Below, one piece after another: positions 13,401 through 25,532 of a stretch of DNA of 64,000 nt. The position numbers and the translations under genes are program-made. The notes under the pieces were generated by a model. The model was given only the letters and a program-made list of their open reading frames with translations, searched no databases and was not told the origin of the DNA. The stretch is from Sphagnum compactum (taxonomy: Eukaryota; Bryophyta; Sphagnopsida; Sphagnales): assembly GCA_965153455.1 (NCBI GenBank), contig OZ234498.1, positions 15,624,001 to 15,688,000 of the forward strand. Direction: 5' to 3'. Within the stretch, counting starts at the first letter, position 1; each line of letters starts with the position of its first letter.

Positions 13401-15787
13401 TCTAACACAGTTGAAAAATACTTAGGTTAGCTTCGGATTGGGTAATGATTTTGCTCAATCTCAGATCACAAGGAACACAATTTCTTACCATTAAAGCACA
13501 AATCTCTGCTTAGGGTTAAGCATGGAACAACAGATGCTTGATATGTTTTCTTCAGTAACATTTAGGGTTTAGGGTTTGGTACAATTCTTTGTGAAGTGTG
13601 GCAGAATTGGCTGTATAAGGTTTGAGGTACTCTGGAGGAAATATTGTCTACATGTGAGATTGGGTCTTAATGGCTAGGATCTGAATATTCACCAGACAGC
13701 ACCTAATCCACTTTGTGCCCATAAACCCTAAACCCTAAACCCAAAGCATCAAGGAATAACCCTGAATTTTGAACCTTGGGAGTAGGAGCACCAGCTGAGT
13801 GAGTTGGAGGTGAAGCATGAGCGAACTGTCATGGAAAGGAGAACTGCAGAGCTGGAGGAAGCTCAGGCTCTGTTCAAATCGATGTCTGTTAAGCTACTTG
13901 CTCAGGTTTGTTTTTTCAAAAGAGTCTGCTGAGAAGATTTGAATTCTTGGGTGATGAGATCCTTGCTCAATTATCGGCACTGTTGCTCCCAACTGCTCTT
14001 CAGCTTAGTCAATGTGTTTCTTAAAATGCAGCTGAACAAAGTTCAACGACATGTATCAGCTGCACAAGTGGTGTTGAATAGCACTGCGGAAGCTCTTCTA
14101 TCAGCACCGGAGACTGCAGCTTTTCTCAGTCCTCAACAGGACTGGTCAGGAGGAGTTCAGTCATTGAGTGGCACCAGCAAAGGGTTCAAAGATTACACCC
14201 CAGAGAAAGATTTTGGTTCTATGGAGAGGGATTTTTTGAATCTTATTCAGCAGCTAGAATCTAAATTGAACAGTGGAAAGTCTTGGAGGAAAAAAGTGGA
14301 GTGGCTCAGGAGTAAGTGCAATGAGGTAAAGAACAGGAAGAACCCATATGAGCCAGAGTATGAAGTCATTTCCAGATTATATGCCAAGGCTGAATCTGAC
14401 ATCTTGGAGAAGGAGTCACGGCTTTGCCTTTCAAGACAGGAGACTGAGTGGCTTAAAGAGATTGATACAAGCTTTGGCTTGACTGGAGTTCAGGTAAGTC
14501 TTCCTTGTTTTTCCCAAATAAAGTATGCTGGAGGCTTAACCTAAACCGTAAACCTGGACTGGAAATTCATGATCTGAAAGTTTTGGGTTTTGAAGGAGAA
14601 GCTAGTTCCACCCACTATCTCATACCAAGCAGTAAGGACGTCTTTGGCAAGGCTGTTTTACATTGATAGAATCTAGGAACTGGGAAAAGTTTCCTTTGTT
14701 TGAAGTATCAAATAAAAATCAGTTGGTTTGCAGAGTTACATATTGGAGGGAGCTCTGGCAGATGTACAAGAGAGAACTGCCAGGTATTTGGAAATGCTTT
14801 CAGGTGGTTCCTTGGGACTTCTACTGCGACCCACCAAGCTGACCAAAAGTAGTAAGATGAGTGTGGAAGCTATTGACAAAATTGCAGTGGTGCGCCTTTC
14901 AAATGGTACGCTTGAGAATCGCACTCTCCGTCAACTCAGTGGGGGTGAACGGAGGCGACTGGTGAGTTCCTTGATCCATGTGTCTCCCTAATTTTTTCCT
15001 CAGTGGTTAGCACAAAAGGAGGAAGATCTGGACCCTGTGCCTTGAAAAACTGGGGTCCCAGAGCAAACTATTAACAGTGCAGATTTTTGTGGAGAAATCA
15101 AGACATTTCCTGTTCTGTTTGGTTCACACTCCTTGTCTGCTTGATTTATCAAAGACACTATATTGTGCATGTGACGCTGCTGGTCATGAGAGCTTATGAG
15201 GATTGTGAGTAGTGAACAGAGAGGGGAGTAAAGCTTAAGGGTGGTTGGGAGTTGCAGGCTTTGGCATTGGCACTAGGATATGCAGATTTTGTCTCACAAA
15301 AGGGGGGACTCAGGTGCAATCTCCTTGTTCTTGATGAAGTTTTGCAGGTATCCTCTCCAACCTATCCCCTTTTTATTTGTTTATGCAATGTGGTATGTTG
15401 GAGAGTATTGACAGACATACAAACAACATTGGTGACTCGGCGGTGACACAGGGTTAGCTCTAAGAGTGCTACCTGATGACACTAAACCCTAAACTTATTC
15501 CAAATCTGATAATCCATCATGTTCCCTAAGGGATGGAAAATGAGGAACAATGCAAATATCATAGTTGGTTTGAAGTTCATGTGGTGGGTGGGTGGGAGGG
15601 ATTGCAGCATTTAGATGGAGAGGGACAAGCACGGGTGGTGATGATACTCAAGGGTTTACCACAGAGCACAGTGCTAGTAGTATCGCAAGCACATAGCTTG
15701 TTGGCAGGTACATTTGACCTTGTAGATTGGGTAATCAAACAGCATGACACTGCAACTGTAGAGCTTGCAGAAGTGTACATGGGCTAG
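7483..15787 (+). CDS. Single-chain SbcD-SbcC (Mre11-Rad50-like) protein, predicted organellar
   Basis: Exons joined by frame and splice consensus: 7483-7746, 8138-8265, 8410-8545, 8820-9008, 9311-9520, 9630-9788, 9968-10054, 10411-10534, 10688-10870, 11013-11151, 11276-11362, 11669-11753, 11905-12054, 12264-12307, 12443-12713, 13027-13215, 13786-13905, 14032-14493, 14734-14961, 15258-15347, 15608-15787. Total 3525 nt, 1174 aa, no internal stop. Residues 1-88 are Ser/Arg-rich and nearly free of acidic residues, like a plastid or mitochondrial leader. The nuclease part has SDLH (D106, H108), GDFWH (139-143), GNHD (172-175), GHLD (235-238) and GHYH (268-271). The ATPase part has Walker A GADSNGAGKST (473-483), Q-loop VFHGQ (578-582), zinc hook CDKC (780-783), LSGGE (1077-1081), Walker B LLVLDE (1107-1112) and a D-loop LDGE. 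By family it should trim and open double-strand DNA ends, hairpins or blocked ends. The ATPase half (about 740 aa) is shorter than bacterial SbcC (about 1050 aa), so its coiled-coil arms are short. The ends of exons 4 and 8 are the least certain. Confidence 0.9.
9521..9629 (+). other. Predicted GC-AG intron of the SbcD-SbcC gene
   Basis: The exon before it must end after CAG at 9520 to keep the frame into AAA-ATT-GGA at 9630. The intron then starts GCAGGT rather than GT. The nearby GT (9525) would shift the frame and destroy the conserved continuation of the nuclease domain. GC donors with an AG before them are the known minor class. Confidence 0.65.
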
Positions 15788-18700
15788 CAATGTGCGTAGC
15801 CATGAAGGTTGTTTCTACAAGATTACCTCTAGAATACATGGTAAAGCCCAAAAGCAATTTTAGCACTTTAATTATTGAATTCACAGACACGCAAGTGCAG
15901 AGAATAGTTAGAATTGCTGCTGCTGCTGCAGCTTAGCTTATCTGTGTTCTATTTAGAATGTTAGTCCAGTTACTGTTACCCCCTACTGATAATTGGCAAT
16001 ATTTATTGGAATGTTTGTAGTATTGAAGGAAATGGGGGAACTGGCAACCCAAGTTTGAATATGTCAAATTCCAAACTTTCCAATGCAATTGCACATTGTT
16101 ACATGATTTCAATCATAAAATCTTCTAGATCAATGTCATCTTACTCTTCTTCCTAATGTTTGCTTTTCTAAATTGAACATGGAAACATAAAAATGGAGGT
16201 GTGACAACATTCACTTCTATAGTTGGAAGCTGAAATTGCATGTTGAAATTTTTTAACAACTTAATTTCTTGGGCAACTTTTGCAAATTGTGTTTGTCATA
16301 CTTTTGACATCTATCCATGTATGAAGAAGTTATGTGCAAATATTTGGCATTAAGATTGACATTTAGAATCAACTTTAGGGTTTTCACTTATTTCAAGTGG
16401 GCTTTGATTGTTGAATAGGTCAAGGAATAAAATTCCTCTTTGAGTGCATACTTGAATGGATGTTGGAGGATGTGGCATAGTGAAAATTGTTTGAATGAAA
16501 ATGATGCACACACATGAAAATTGTTGGGTCTTTCAAGGTACAAACTTTTTTGCTTTTATGATTTGACCAATAATGAATGAACTATTTGTCGTTGTATTTT
16601 ATAAGTGCCCATGTGTTGGGAGGGTAATATTTTTTACCTAATTAAAAAAAAGAAGAATTTCAATATCTATCAAATGTTTATTTATGTATATGATTATTAT
16701 TATTATTTATTAACATCATAAAATAATTCACAAATGAAAAGTAAATTGGATAAATTGGATAATTGGATAAATTCAAATACCTTGTCTATTTATGAAGGTT
16801 TTCAAAATAAAGAAAAAGGCCTTAACTCATTTTAAATAAAATTGATCTCCAAAGGAATAATCAAATATCTTATTTAGAGTTGACATCACTTTCATGAAAC
16901 ATAAGTGAGCCCATGTGATGCCTTCTTTTATAACATCCTTTGATTATGTAACCTTAGTTGTGTTTCATCCATAACTAAGTTATAATGGGTTTTCAATGGA
17001 TGGTGCATTGATGGGTGTTTTGTCACATAAACCAGTTCCTTGGTAACCTATTGTGTACCCTAATCCGAGGTCCCCTTCCTTTGCTAAGTAACTACTATGT
17101 AAGTGGGTTAGTGTAATATGTAGCTTGGTGGGGGAATGTAAGTGGTTATTAATTGTAGGTAAGTAAATAAGGCATTTGGTGGTTCTTAGGTAAGTAGATG
17201 CATGTGGAAGGTTAAAGCATGGCTAACCGCAATGGTTAGGTTGAGACGTGGATACACTAAAAAAAACTATTTTCTATCTACTCATCCATCCTACATGGTT
17301 TGTTGGTGGGTGTTGTTGTTTGGCCCTATTTCACCCAATGAAATCAATTGTAAAACATCACATCCATGCAAAAAGTGGGTGTCAAACCTTTGCTTCTCTC
17401 TTTGAAATCATTAGTTATCATAATAACACAATTTGAAAGGAACCAATGAAAGGAAATCATCCTTCATTTAATTTCAAGGTTCTTTCTACACATCAATCAC
17501 AATGTGATTGCTTATGTCAAAAGTTTCGAAAAGTCATGTGAAAATCGAAAAATTAGACAAAATGTGATGTAAGGTGCAAGATAAAATGCAATGAGATGTT
17601 CCAAGAAATTACCTTGGCCAATTCGACACGAATTATATTATTATAAATTTTGAAAATTTCAATTATTTCTTCCAAATCAAAAAATATTGTGAAGGAAAAT
17701 AGTGGATATTCAAAAATATTCTATTTGTTGAAATGAGTATTTCAAATTTTATCAAATTATTCAATGGACATGTGTTGAAATGGCCAAGGTATTATAGTAG
17801 TGCTAATTGAACAAACAACCTTGTGGAAAACAAGGTCATTTTTTGGATCAACACTAACTTAGGGGCATTTTATATGGAGTCCAAGGGGGAAAGGACCAAC
17901 AAAATGGAGCAATCCTATTGGTTGAAAGCCATAAATTGGACTTAAGGCCTTTAAAATGAAGCTAAAAGGAGAGCTCAAGGTTTGGAGAACCAAGATGGAA
18001 GCTAGGGTCCAAGGTTGTCTTTTTCATTGTTTTGTTGTTTTTCATTGTTTTTTTTCATTTGTTTTTTAAGTTAAGATTGTGCAAGAATGGAAAAAAACAT
18101 TTTGTGGTTGAAAACATTGTTGAAAGCACACTCACCATTCCATTTTGTAGTGCATCTATTGTTGACATGGTTGGACTTGTAAATCCACACAAGGTTGTTG
18201 CTTGAAGGATTGCATTTTTAGCCCTTGCAAATGCACAAAATGAAAATGTTTTAGAAATGAGGACAAAAAGTTTTGTTCATGGAGGGTTGAAGCACCCATT
18301 TTCACAAGTTGAAGGAGATTTGAATTTATAAGAAAATTTCAAATTGGTTCCCCTTCCCCAAAAAAAAAACAATAAGGAAGAAAACAATTGTAGTTATGAT
18401 CAAAGAGAAAAGATGAGGAAAACAAGAAGGTTGGAAAAGATTGGATGGATGGTGAAATATTACATTTGATGGCACTATGAGGAGTTTCAATTTGCCAAAA
18501 ATGTGAAGAAACAAAGTAAATTCTAATTTACTTGAAACCCTAGCTGTATTTGTTTTGATACAAGATTTATTTTTCAAATATGAAACCTTCTTTTTTTTAA
18601 GATCTGAAATACAATTGGAGTGAGAATTTTTGAAAGAATTTAAAAAAAAAAAAACAAAAAAAAAAACAAACAAACAACCAAAAACAAAACAAAGAAAACA

Positions 18701-19630
18701 ACAATGACTCGATGCATTACCATACTTAAAACTAGGAATCACCAATATCTTGTGCATATACTCATCCATTGTGTGTAATAAGACTAAAAAACAAGGACAA
18801 AAAATGAGAAAAATGAACAAGGAAAAAAAAATGTCAACCTAATCCTCTCTCACATGTGAATCCCACATTTTTACCAATTGGACCCTAGTCTACTAATACC
18901 CATGTTTCCACTGTTGTTGGCAACATCAAAGAGCAACCAACAACAATTGAAGGGAATTGTGACTGTTCCTTGTCATCACCATCACATGTACCTACTACTA
19001 GTGCAAGGCGGGTATGAGGTCTATATAGAAAAGCCCAGGATGCATTTGAACGGGTATATATTTGAAAGGGTATACATTTGAAGGTGGAGGTGAACTTGGA
19101 AAAGACCGGGACCTAGATCATACTTGGTTATTATAAAATTCATAGACTTGCCCCACCCTCGCACTCAACACACACAAATTTTTCATAACGATATCCGTAA
19201 TCAACCCTTGAAAAAATTCAAGTTCAACACTATTTGTGTGTTGTGTGTTCATTTGTTTCATCGATTATTATAAAAGTTGCAACAAGCTCATCATGTGAAA
19301 ACCGCATTAAACGAATCAAGCAGAAGCTACAAGCTATAGCAAATTCATTAAGACTTTAAGTTTTTTTTGCTTGCCCTTAAATCCTAAACCTTGTGTTTTG
19401 AGTTTCAACTTCTAATGTTGGGTTTCCTTTCTAAAGCTTGATTTTTAGCAAGTTTTTGATTTCACCTTTTCTTGTGTTTAATTCTCAAGAAAGCTCATCA
19501 TTGGGTTGTATGTTGCAGCACATCATTAACATGTTTTCTCCTTGCTTCCCTAAACCCTACACCTTCCAAACATTCAAATTACCTTGTTTTGTGTTTCTAA
19601 TTATGTTTCTAACTTTTTCGCTTGCATCAT
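15788..19630. other. 3' flank of the SbcD-SbcC gene and AT-rich intergenic DNA
   Basis: The first about 250 bp probably hold the 3' UTR, with a short GCT repeat near 15917-15930; no unambiguous poly(A) signal stands out. Beyond that the DNA is AT-rich with poly-A/T runs (for example 18642-18667), and no frame above about 80 codons looks coding. The 164-codon minus frame at 18326-18820 is Phe-rich low complexity. Confidence 0.5.
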
Positions 19631-20840
19631 GGAATTTCCAAATGATCTAATTGTAGATCTTGTTTTCAATCCTTCACACATTGTTTTTGCAAGTTTTGCC
19701 AACAAAAAGATGGAAGGTGAAATTGCCAAGGTTGTAGAGGTTGCAAAGCATGCAACTGAAGAGCATCTTGCTTTGGAAAAGTAATTGAAGGATTTGAAGA
19801 AGCAATGTGTGGCATGGAAGCCACATAGCTGCAACTTGGTCACCTAGGCTTTTTATCAAATGAACAATAACCAACCTATTGATCTTACCCAAAACCAAAT
19901 CATGCGTTGTATTGTTTGTCACCACCAAACAGTCGATCTTGAAGTCCTAGCCTTACACACTGGAAGTCGAAAAGGGCTCATAGCTTGCCACAAATCCAAT
20001 GGCATAATTGCCTTGAATTATGCATTGAGGTGGAACATAACAACTTGTTAAAGAGGTATGTGGACGAAATTAATAAACTGCCTAGACCTACACTTGAATG
20101 TCAACCATCCACTAAGTGCCCATGTATTACCCCAAGTGCAATATCTGGATTTTTTTCATCCACAAATCGGTTCAGAAGATAATGATACACATGTTGGATT
20201 CTTGGAAGATGTAATGTTCTATGTCATTAAAGGTTTTTTGCCCATGAAGATAGTTGAATTTGTTTGATTGTATGGTTTATAGGTTATGCCCAAGGGTGGT
20301 CTTCTCATCAAAAAAGGTTTTTGTGAAAGAGGTTTTGCTAGCCTTGGTGGAAAAGGCTTTGGTTACATATGTGCAACCTGCATTGGCTAGTTACATGTCC
20401 GCCACATGCACTTTTGATTTGTAGGAACACATGATATGTTTGTTGTGATTGTCAACTTTTTGTTTAGCAAATGAGAGCCTAAGCATGTGACAATTGGTTT
20501 ATTTGTAGCCACTAACATTGGCGGTGTAACCATGGCTCTCAAGCTATGGGAACTTCTTGAATGTTTTCCCTCACTAATAAGATTCTTGTATATGTGAAGG
20601 ATGAGGGGGCTAATTTGCAATTTTGTGTAACAATTTTACTTTTGTGGTGTTGTGTAAGACTTTGGGCATGTTGGAACTATTTCATGGTTCTTGCTTTGGA
20701 CATGCCTTATCCAAGGTCTACAAATATGTAACAACAAATGAAAAAGTGGCTCAAAGACTATCCACTTTTTATAAAGTATTTCCTTGAGAAAAAATCTTCA
20801 TTAAATCACCATATCACAAAAGAAAAAAAGATAGAAAAAA
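19631..20840 (+). pseudogene. Decayed BED-finger hAT-type transposase (N-terminal half)
   Basis: Conceptual pieces in shifting plus-strand frames line up with the second hAT remnant at 57361-59520. A BED-like finger has CIVC (near 19908) and, in another frame, HVEVEH-like spacing before LLKRYVDEINKLP (20030-20090). Then FFSSTNRF, a VGFLED block (20200-20215), and segments equivalent to hAT core motifs (KWEPKHVTIGLF near 20470; a SCFGHALSKVYKY block near 20690) follow. Stops and frameshifts occur throughout, and no C-terminal dimerisation region is visible before the Lys/Pro-rich end near 20840. Family assignment is from recalled hAT architecture and from the second copy in this window. It is certainly not functional as it stands. 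Confidence 0.65.
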
Positions 20841-22434
20841 AACATACCCATCCACTTTCTCCAAACACCCCATCCCACACCCCCAAAAGAATAATTCCTC
20901 AAAAATTAAAAAAAAATCCCACCTTCCTGCTTTGAAAAACAACAAAACTTTTCCCTCTCATGCCAACCAAGAAACAACCCTTTGGGTTAGTCCCCATCCC
21001 AAACAAAATTCACCTATCCCAATCCCTTAAAATAAAACCTCCTTTGGAAAGGGGTGGAATTACCCCATCTTCCTCTCCTCACCCAAAAAAAACCCTTCTG
21101 AAAAAGAAAAAGAAATCCTAACCCATCATCACATTTTCTTAAACCTCCACTTACAACCTGTAATTCTTTCAATCTAATTGAATTATCCATTCCTTATACC
21201 AATTGAAACCTCAAAATAAAAAACAAACCCGTGAGAGAGGAAAAAAAATCTTAACCCCTTTGCTCTCCTTAAATTTTCACATGTAATCCCCACTATACCC
21301 CCACCCAATTTTATAAACCAGGTGTGTTTGCCTCATGCATGTTTAGTAAAACCTAAATCATACATGCATATCTACTATCTTAGGGCAATAATACTTTTTT
21401 ATAACATAAAATGCAACAAAAAAAATTCAATTAATTTCATCATTTTTTTGTTATTAAATCTTCCTCAAAGCCTTATTGAAGGTTTTTAAATAACATCAAT
21501 ATAATTAAAAAATTATATCTCAAAAAAATTATATTAGAAATTATATTTATTTTAAATTGATGTGTTTTATCTTAATCAATTCTTGCATCATTTTTCAAAT
21601 CTCATTTTAATAAGATTTAAAGGAATTGAAACGAACTATTTTTATGTTTATCAAACAAATTTCATTTAAAAAATTAGTCATTTGAATTGTTGTTTACACT
21701 TCATAGTGATATGAAACCTCATGATACAAAAAGGCAAGTAACAACCCAAAAAAATAAAATGATATGGAGACATGGTTAACTCAATTACCCAACATTCATA
21801 TTTTGAGAAGAAACCCAACAAGTAGATGGGTAGATTTCAAAACAACCCATCAATTGGATGGCTGCACCAAAATCTACACATGCCCATCCATTAGCTTGGG
21901 CTAATAAAAAACTTACACGCAAGCATGTAACTTTATCCATTCAGCTAACTTTTGATTCTCCGACCCTTACATCTGCTCAGAAGGTGTTCCCACAATGCCT
22001 TCTGCAGGACAGAGCCAATAATGCATTTATGGGATTCTGCTAAGAACCTTGGAGACTGGAAGTTAAGTACTCAAATGTGAACAAAATTAACAAATGAGGA
22101 CCAAAAATGTGAAGCATGGGTGGCAAGAATGGTACTAGTTGAACACACTTGCTCAAAAATTAAGATCATTCCTCAATGCAATGAAACAAAATAGTTTTTA
22201 TGTGTTAAGTTGCACATCTGTTGCTATTTTTAAGCATATATCCATAATAAAGTATTTTTTGGAAACATCCCAAAAGAAAAGATGTACATGCAAGCATCAG
22301 AATTTTAAATCTTAGATTTACAAGTCAGGAAAAGACAGCACCAGTACCCTGAGTTTGGTCATAAACAGGGTGAGATTTTAAAAAAAAACTGCACAAAAAA
22401 ATATTAACATTCCGTGGGGGGGGGGGGGGAGGAC
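20841..22434. other. AT-rich intergenic stretch, no gene recognised
   Basis: Homopurine and homopyrimidine-rich sequence with many A runs. There are no frames above about 65 codons and no splice-connected coding pattern. A 14-bp G run lies just before the Helitron-like copy (22416-22429). Confidence 0.55.
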
Positions 22435-22707
22435 TCAGAAAACCATCACTTTTGATGGTTCTCTGAGTTTCACCCTATCTTTCTTTTTCCATGAGCGCCT
22501 CCACTACTGCTACCTACATATATTTTCACTGCTCCTACCTGTACAGCTACTATAATTCCTCTCCAACGTTATGCATTGAATGCGGAGTTTCAGCATTTTA
22601 TGCTGAGTTTTAATAAAATTTCCTTACTTTACGGATACCACTGAAAGAGGAGTTAGGGGGTGAAAGGAGGCCCAAAAGACAGGGTGATGACAGGGCGAAT
22701 TTACGGA
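22435..22707 (-). mobile_element. Helitron-like short element, second copy
   Basis: This is the reverse complement of 36085-36357 over nearly its full length. Read on the minus strand it starts A|TCCGTAAATTC (TC at 22707-22706) and carries the shared internal blocks ('agcgcctccactactgctac' region on the plus strand). It ends in a hairpin (22441-22460, AACCATC-loop-GATGGTT) followed by CTGA. The base after CTGA is G rather than the expected T, so this 3' boundary is less certain than that of the 36 kb copy. No coding capacity. Confidence 0.65.
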
Positions 22708-23989
22708 TTTCTCTTTTAAGTGCAAAATTTGTGAATAAATATATTCTCCCAAAGTTTAGCCACAAAAAGGGATATTTTGATATAGTCTACAAATTTGGTG
22801 GATCTGATATTTCAATAATCACTTCTCCAAGCAGACATACCATTTACACAAGAGAGTGAATACTTAGTTGTGGGTGCCTCCCAAGTTCAGATTTTGTTTT
22901 TTCAAGTGGGCCTCTAACCAAAAAGATTGGCTGACAACCAAAAAGGAAGAAAAATAAATAAATAAATAAAGAAAGAAACTTTCGAGATGTTCCCAGATAT
23001 AAGTTTTCACTCCCAAGGCAGAAATATTGCCGTCACTTCTTTGGCCTGCCTATGTAAATTCCAGAAGGATAACTTTGGGGCAAAGGTTTATATGGGATAA
23101 AAGTGAGGTGCTATTGAAAACATATTGGAGAACCCATTGAGAATTTGGGAAACATGTTGGAAACTCATTGGGAACATGATGGGAACGCATTGGAAACTTA
23201 AAGGAATGATATGAAACACTTTGAGAACACTAAAAATTCAAGACCCCCTACCCCTCCGGAAAGAGGAAAAATTGAGCATCTTGGGCGCATGCTGCACCAC
23301 CTCATGGACCCAGTAAAATTTCTCAATACCCTGTCCATGCATGCGAGCACGGGAACCTATCCTACCTATCTAGACAACTGATATGCTGTTGTTGCTATAG
23401 ATGACCGTGTGTTTGCAAATACAACAATTTTGTGAAGGCGGTCATGGAGACAAAAGTCTCTGGAAAAAGAAGCAGCTGAACGTGGCCCTTGTCTGAAAAG
23501 CCAGACAGAAATTGTGGACTAGAGTGGCCCATAATTGGGTCCTTTTTAAAACCTTCATATCACTCTGGTCCTAGTGTTGGGTCCCAGGCTAATTTTTGGT
23601 TCCTGTCAGGCACATGTATAGATGGTATTGAGACTTGTATAAAACTAATACGAGGCTGTTATTACCTCTCAGTTCATACCAGGCTGGTACTGGTATAAGG
23701 CTGGTATTGCCTCTGGTAACACTGGACTGGTCTGTTCTCTAATATCAGTACTCATATCTGGGCTGGAGTGAACCAGCAGCCACCAATGCACCAATTGAGG
23801 ATGAGCCCGTTGAAGCCGTTTTGCGGATGAACAAAAATCCCATCCTCCCTGCCCGCATGTTTTTTTTTTTCCACCTCATCTCTGCCCCAAAATTTTCCCC
23901 TCTCCTACCTACCACCTACCTCCCCCCTCCTACCTAACAACTACCACCCCCTCCCCCCCTCACTCCATCGCCATAGCTCTAGAGCCATC
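22708..23989. other. Intergenic stretch with short word repeats
   Basis: No gene recognised. 23108-23225 repeats 'ttgggaacat/ttggaaac' words and 23625-23730 repeats 'aggctggtat' words. From 23860 a pyrimidine-rich segment with repeated 'cctacctaccacc' leads into the putative first exon of the zinc-finger pseudogene and could be its old promoter or 5' UTR. Confidence 0.5.
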
Positions 23990-24133
23990 GAGCGAGAGCG
24001 AGCCTGCAGCTAGAGCTGTGGCTGGAGCTAGAGCTGGAGCGGGACCCACGCGGGACCCAGGTAAGCATCTTTTCTTTTTTCTTATTTGTTTGTTTTGTTT
24101 GTTCTTCTTTGCGTTGCAAGAAAAAACAAGAAG

Positions 24134-25150
24134 AAAAAGGTGACGGCAGCAAAGCTGATGTTGCCTTCTTCTTTCTCTTGTGGAGCTGCGCTATAGCAGT
24201 TCAACGTAGCGAAAAAGGCGACGATAGTGTTGCTGTCGTCGCCTTCTTCTTCCTCTAGTGGAGCTATGCTGCAACGTAGCGTAGCGAAGAGGGCGACAGT
24301 AGCAACGCTGCCGTCCCCTTCTTCTTCCTCTTCTAGAGCTGCACAGCAAAGAAGGCGACGGCAGCAACGTTGTTGTCGCCTTCTTCGCTGCAACGCAGCA
24401 AAACAAGAGGAAGAAGAAGGCAATGGCAGCTGCCGTCGCCTTCTTTGTTGCGTTGCGCTGCAGCGTAGCGCAACAAAACAAGAGGAAGAAGGCGCAAAGA
24501 AGAAGGCGACGGCAGCCACGCCATCATCTGCAACGCAGCGCAGCAAAGAAGGCGACAGCAGCCACGCCGTCGCCTTCTTCTTCTTCTTCTTTTGCTGCGC
24601 TGCAGTGCAGCGCAACGAAGAAGTAGTCGACAGCAACGCTGCTGTCGCCTTTTTCTTCTTCTTCTTTTACTGCGTTGCAGTGCAGCGCAGCGAAGAAGGT
24701 GACGCCAACGTTGCTGCCGTCGCCTTCTTCTTCTTGTTTTGTTATGCTGCGCTGCAGCACAGCTAAGAAGGCGACGGTAGCAACGCCGTCGCCTTCTTCC
24801 TCTTTTTTTTTTGCTGCGCAAAAAGGCGCAAAGAAGAAGGCAACGGTAGCAATTGCTTAGCAAAGCTGCATCTGATGCTCAAAGCTGCCGTCGCCTTCCT
24901 CTTCTTTTTTTGCTGCGTTGCAGCTGCAGTGCAACGAAGAAGACTGCTGTCGTCGCCTTTTTCTTTTTTTTCCTTGTAGCATAGCAAAGAAGGCAGCAAC
25001 TTTGTATTGAAGAAGAAGACGACGACAACTGCCGCCACCTTCTTCGATGGCTTTGCTGCAAGGAAATGGCAACCTCTGCCTTTCTTTTGTGGTTTTGCTG
25101 TGAAGAAGGTGACAGCAGCAATGTCGTCACCTTCCTCTATGGTGGCAATT
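24134..25150. repeat. 1-kb array of nested inverted repeats (GGCGACGGCAGC / GCTGCCGTCGCC)
   Basis: About 14 units of roughly 70 bp alternate 'gaagaaggcgacggcagcaa' with its reverse complement, and 'ttgctgcgctgcag' with 'ctgcagcgcagcaa'. Each unit can therefore fold on itself. GC content is far above the neighbours. Because the array is self-complementary, both strands show Ala/Arg/Ser-rich open frames of up to about 184 codons, which are by-products. It lies between a consensus donor (24061) and a possible acceptor (25226, tttgtttag), so it probably sits in an intron. Confidence 0.85.
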
Positions 25151-25316
25151 TTTTTTTTCTTTGTTGGTGCTTATGGTTTAGTTCATTAGAATTAACATTT
25201 AACAATAAATGGTGGTTTTTTGTTTAGGGTTGGAGGTTGTAATGGTTAGGGGAAGAAGACTAAGGAAAAGCGGTGGTGGTGAGTTGGAAGTCAATTAGCA
25301 AAATGATACAGCGTTA

Positions 25317-25532
25317 GATGAGGCAATTGTTGTGTCAAATGTTGCTGCAGGAGATGAGGGAATTTGTGAGCCACATGTTGCTGCATTAGGTGCGACAATT
25401 GTTGAGCAAAATATTGCTGCATCACATGCAGCAATTGCTCAGCAAAATGTTGCTGCATTAGAGGAAGCAATTGCTGAGCAAAATGTTGTTGCATCAGATG
25501 AAGCAATTCATGACCGAAGTGTTATTACATCA
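25317..25532 (+). repeat. In-frame 36-bp minisatellite, six units
   Basis: Six consecutive 36-bp units each encode a 12-residue variant of (D/E)EAIAEQNVAAS. Examples are DEAIVVSNVAAG, GATIVEQNIAAS, HAAIAQQNVAAL and EEAIAEQNVVAS. There are no length changes between units, so the reading frame is kept across all 216 bp. It belongs to the decayed zinc-finger gene. Confidence 0.85.

Noticed and set aside
18326-18820. 164-codon minus-strand frame
   Set aside because: Phe/Leu-rich translation of A-rich sequence without motif; no supporting splice or promoter context.
24082-25130. Long Ala/Arg/Ser-rich open frames on both strands (up to 184 codons)
   Set aside because: They come from a self-complementary repeat array; frames are open on both strands at once and have no domain.
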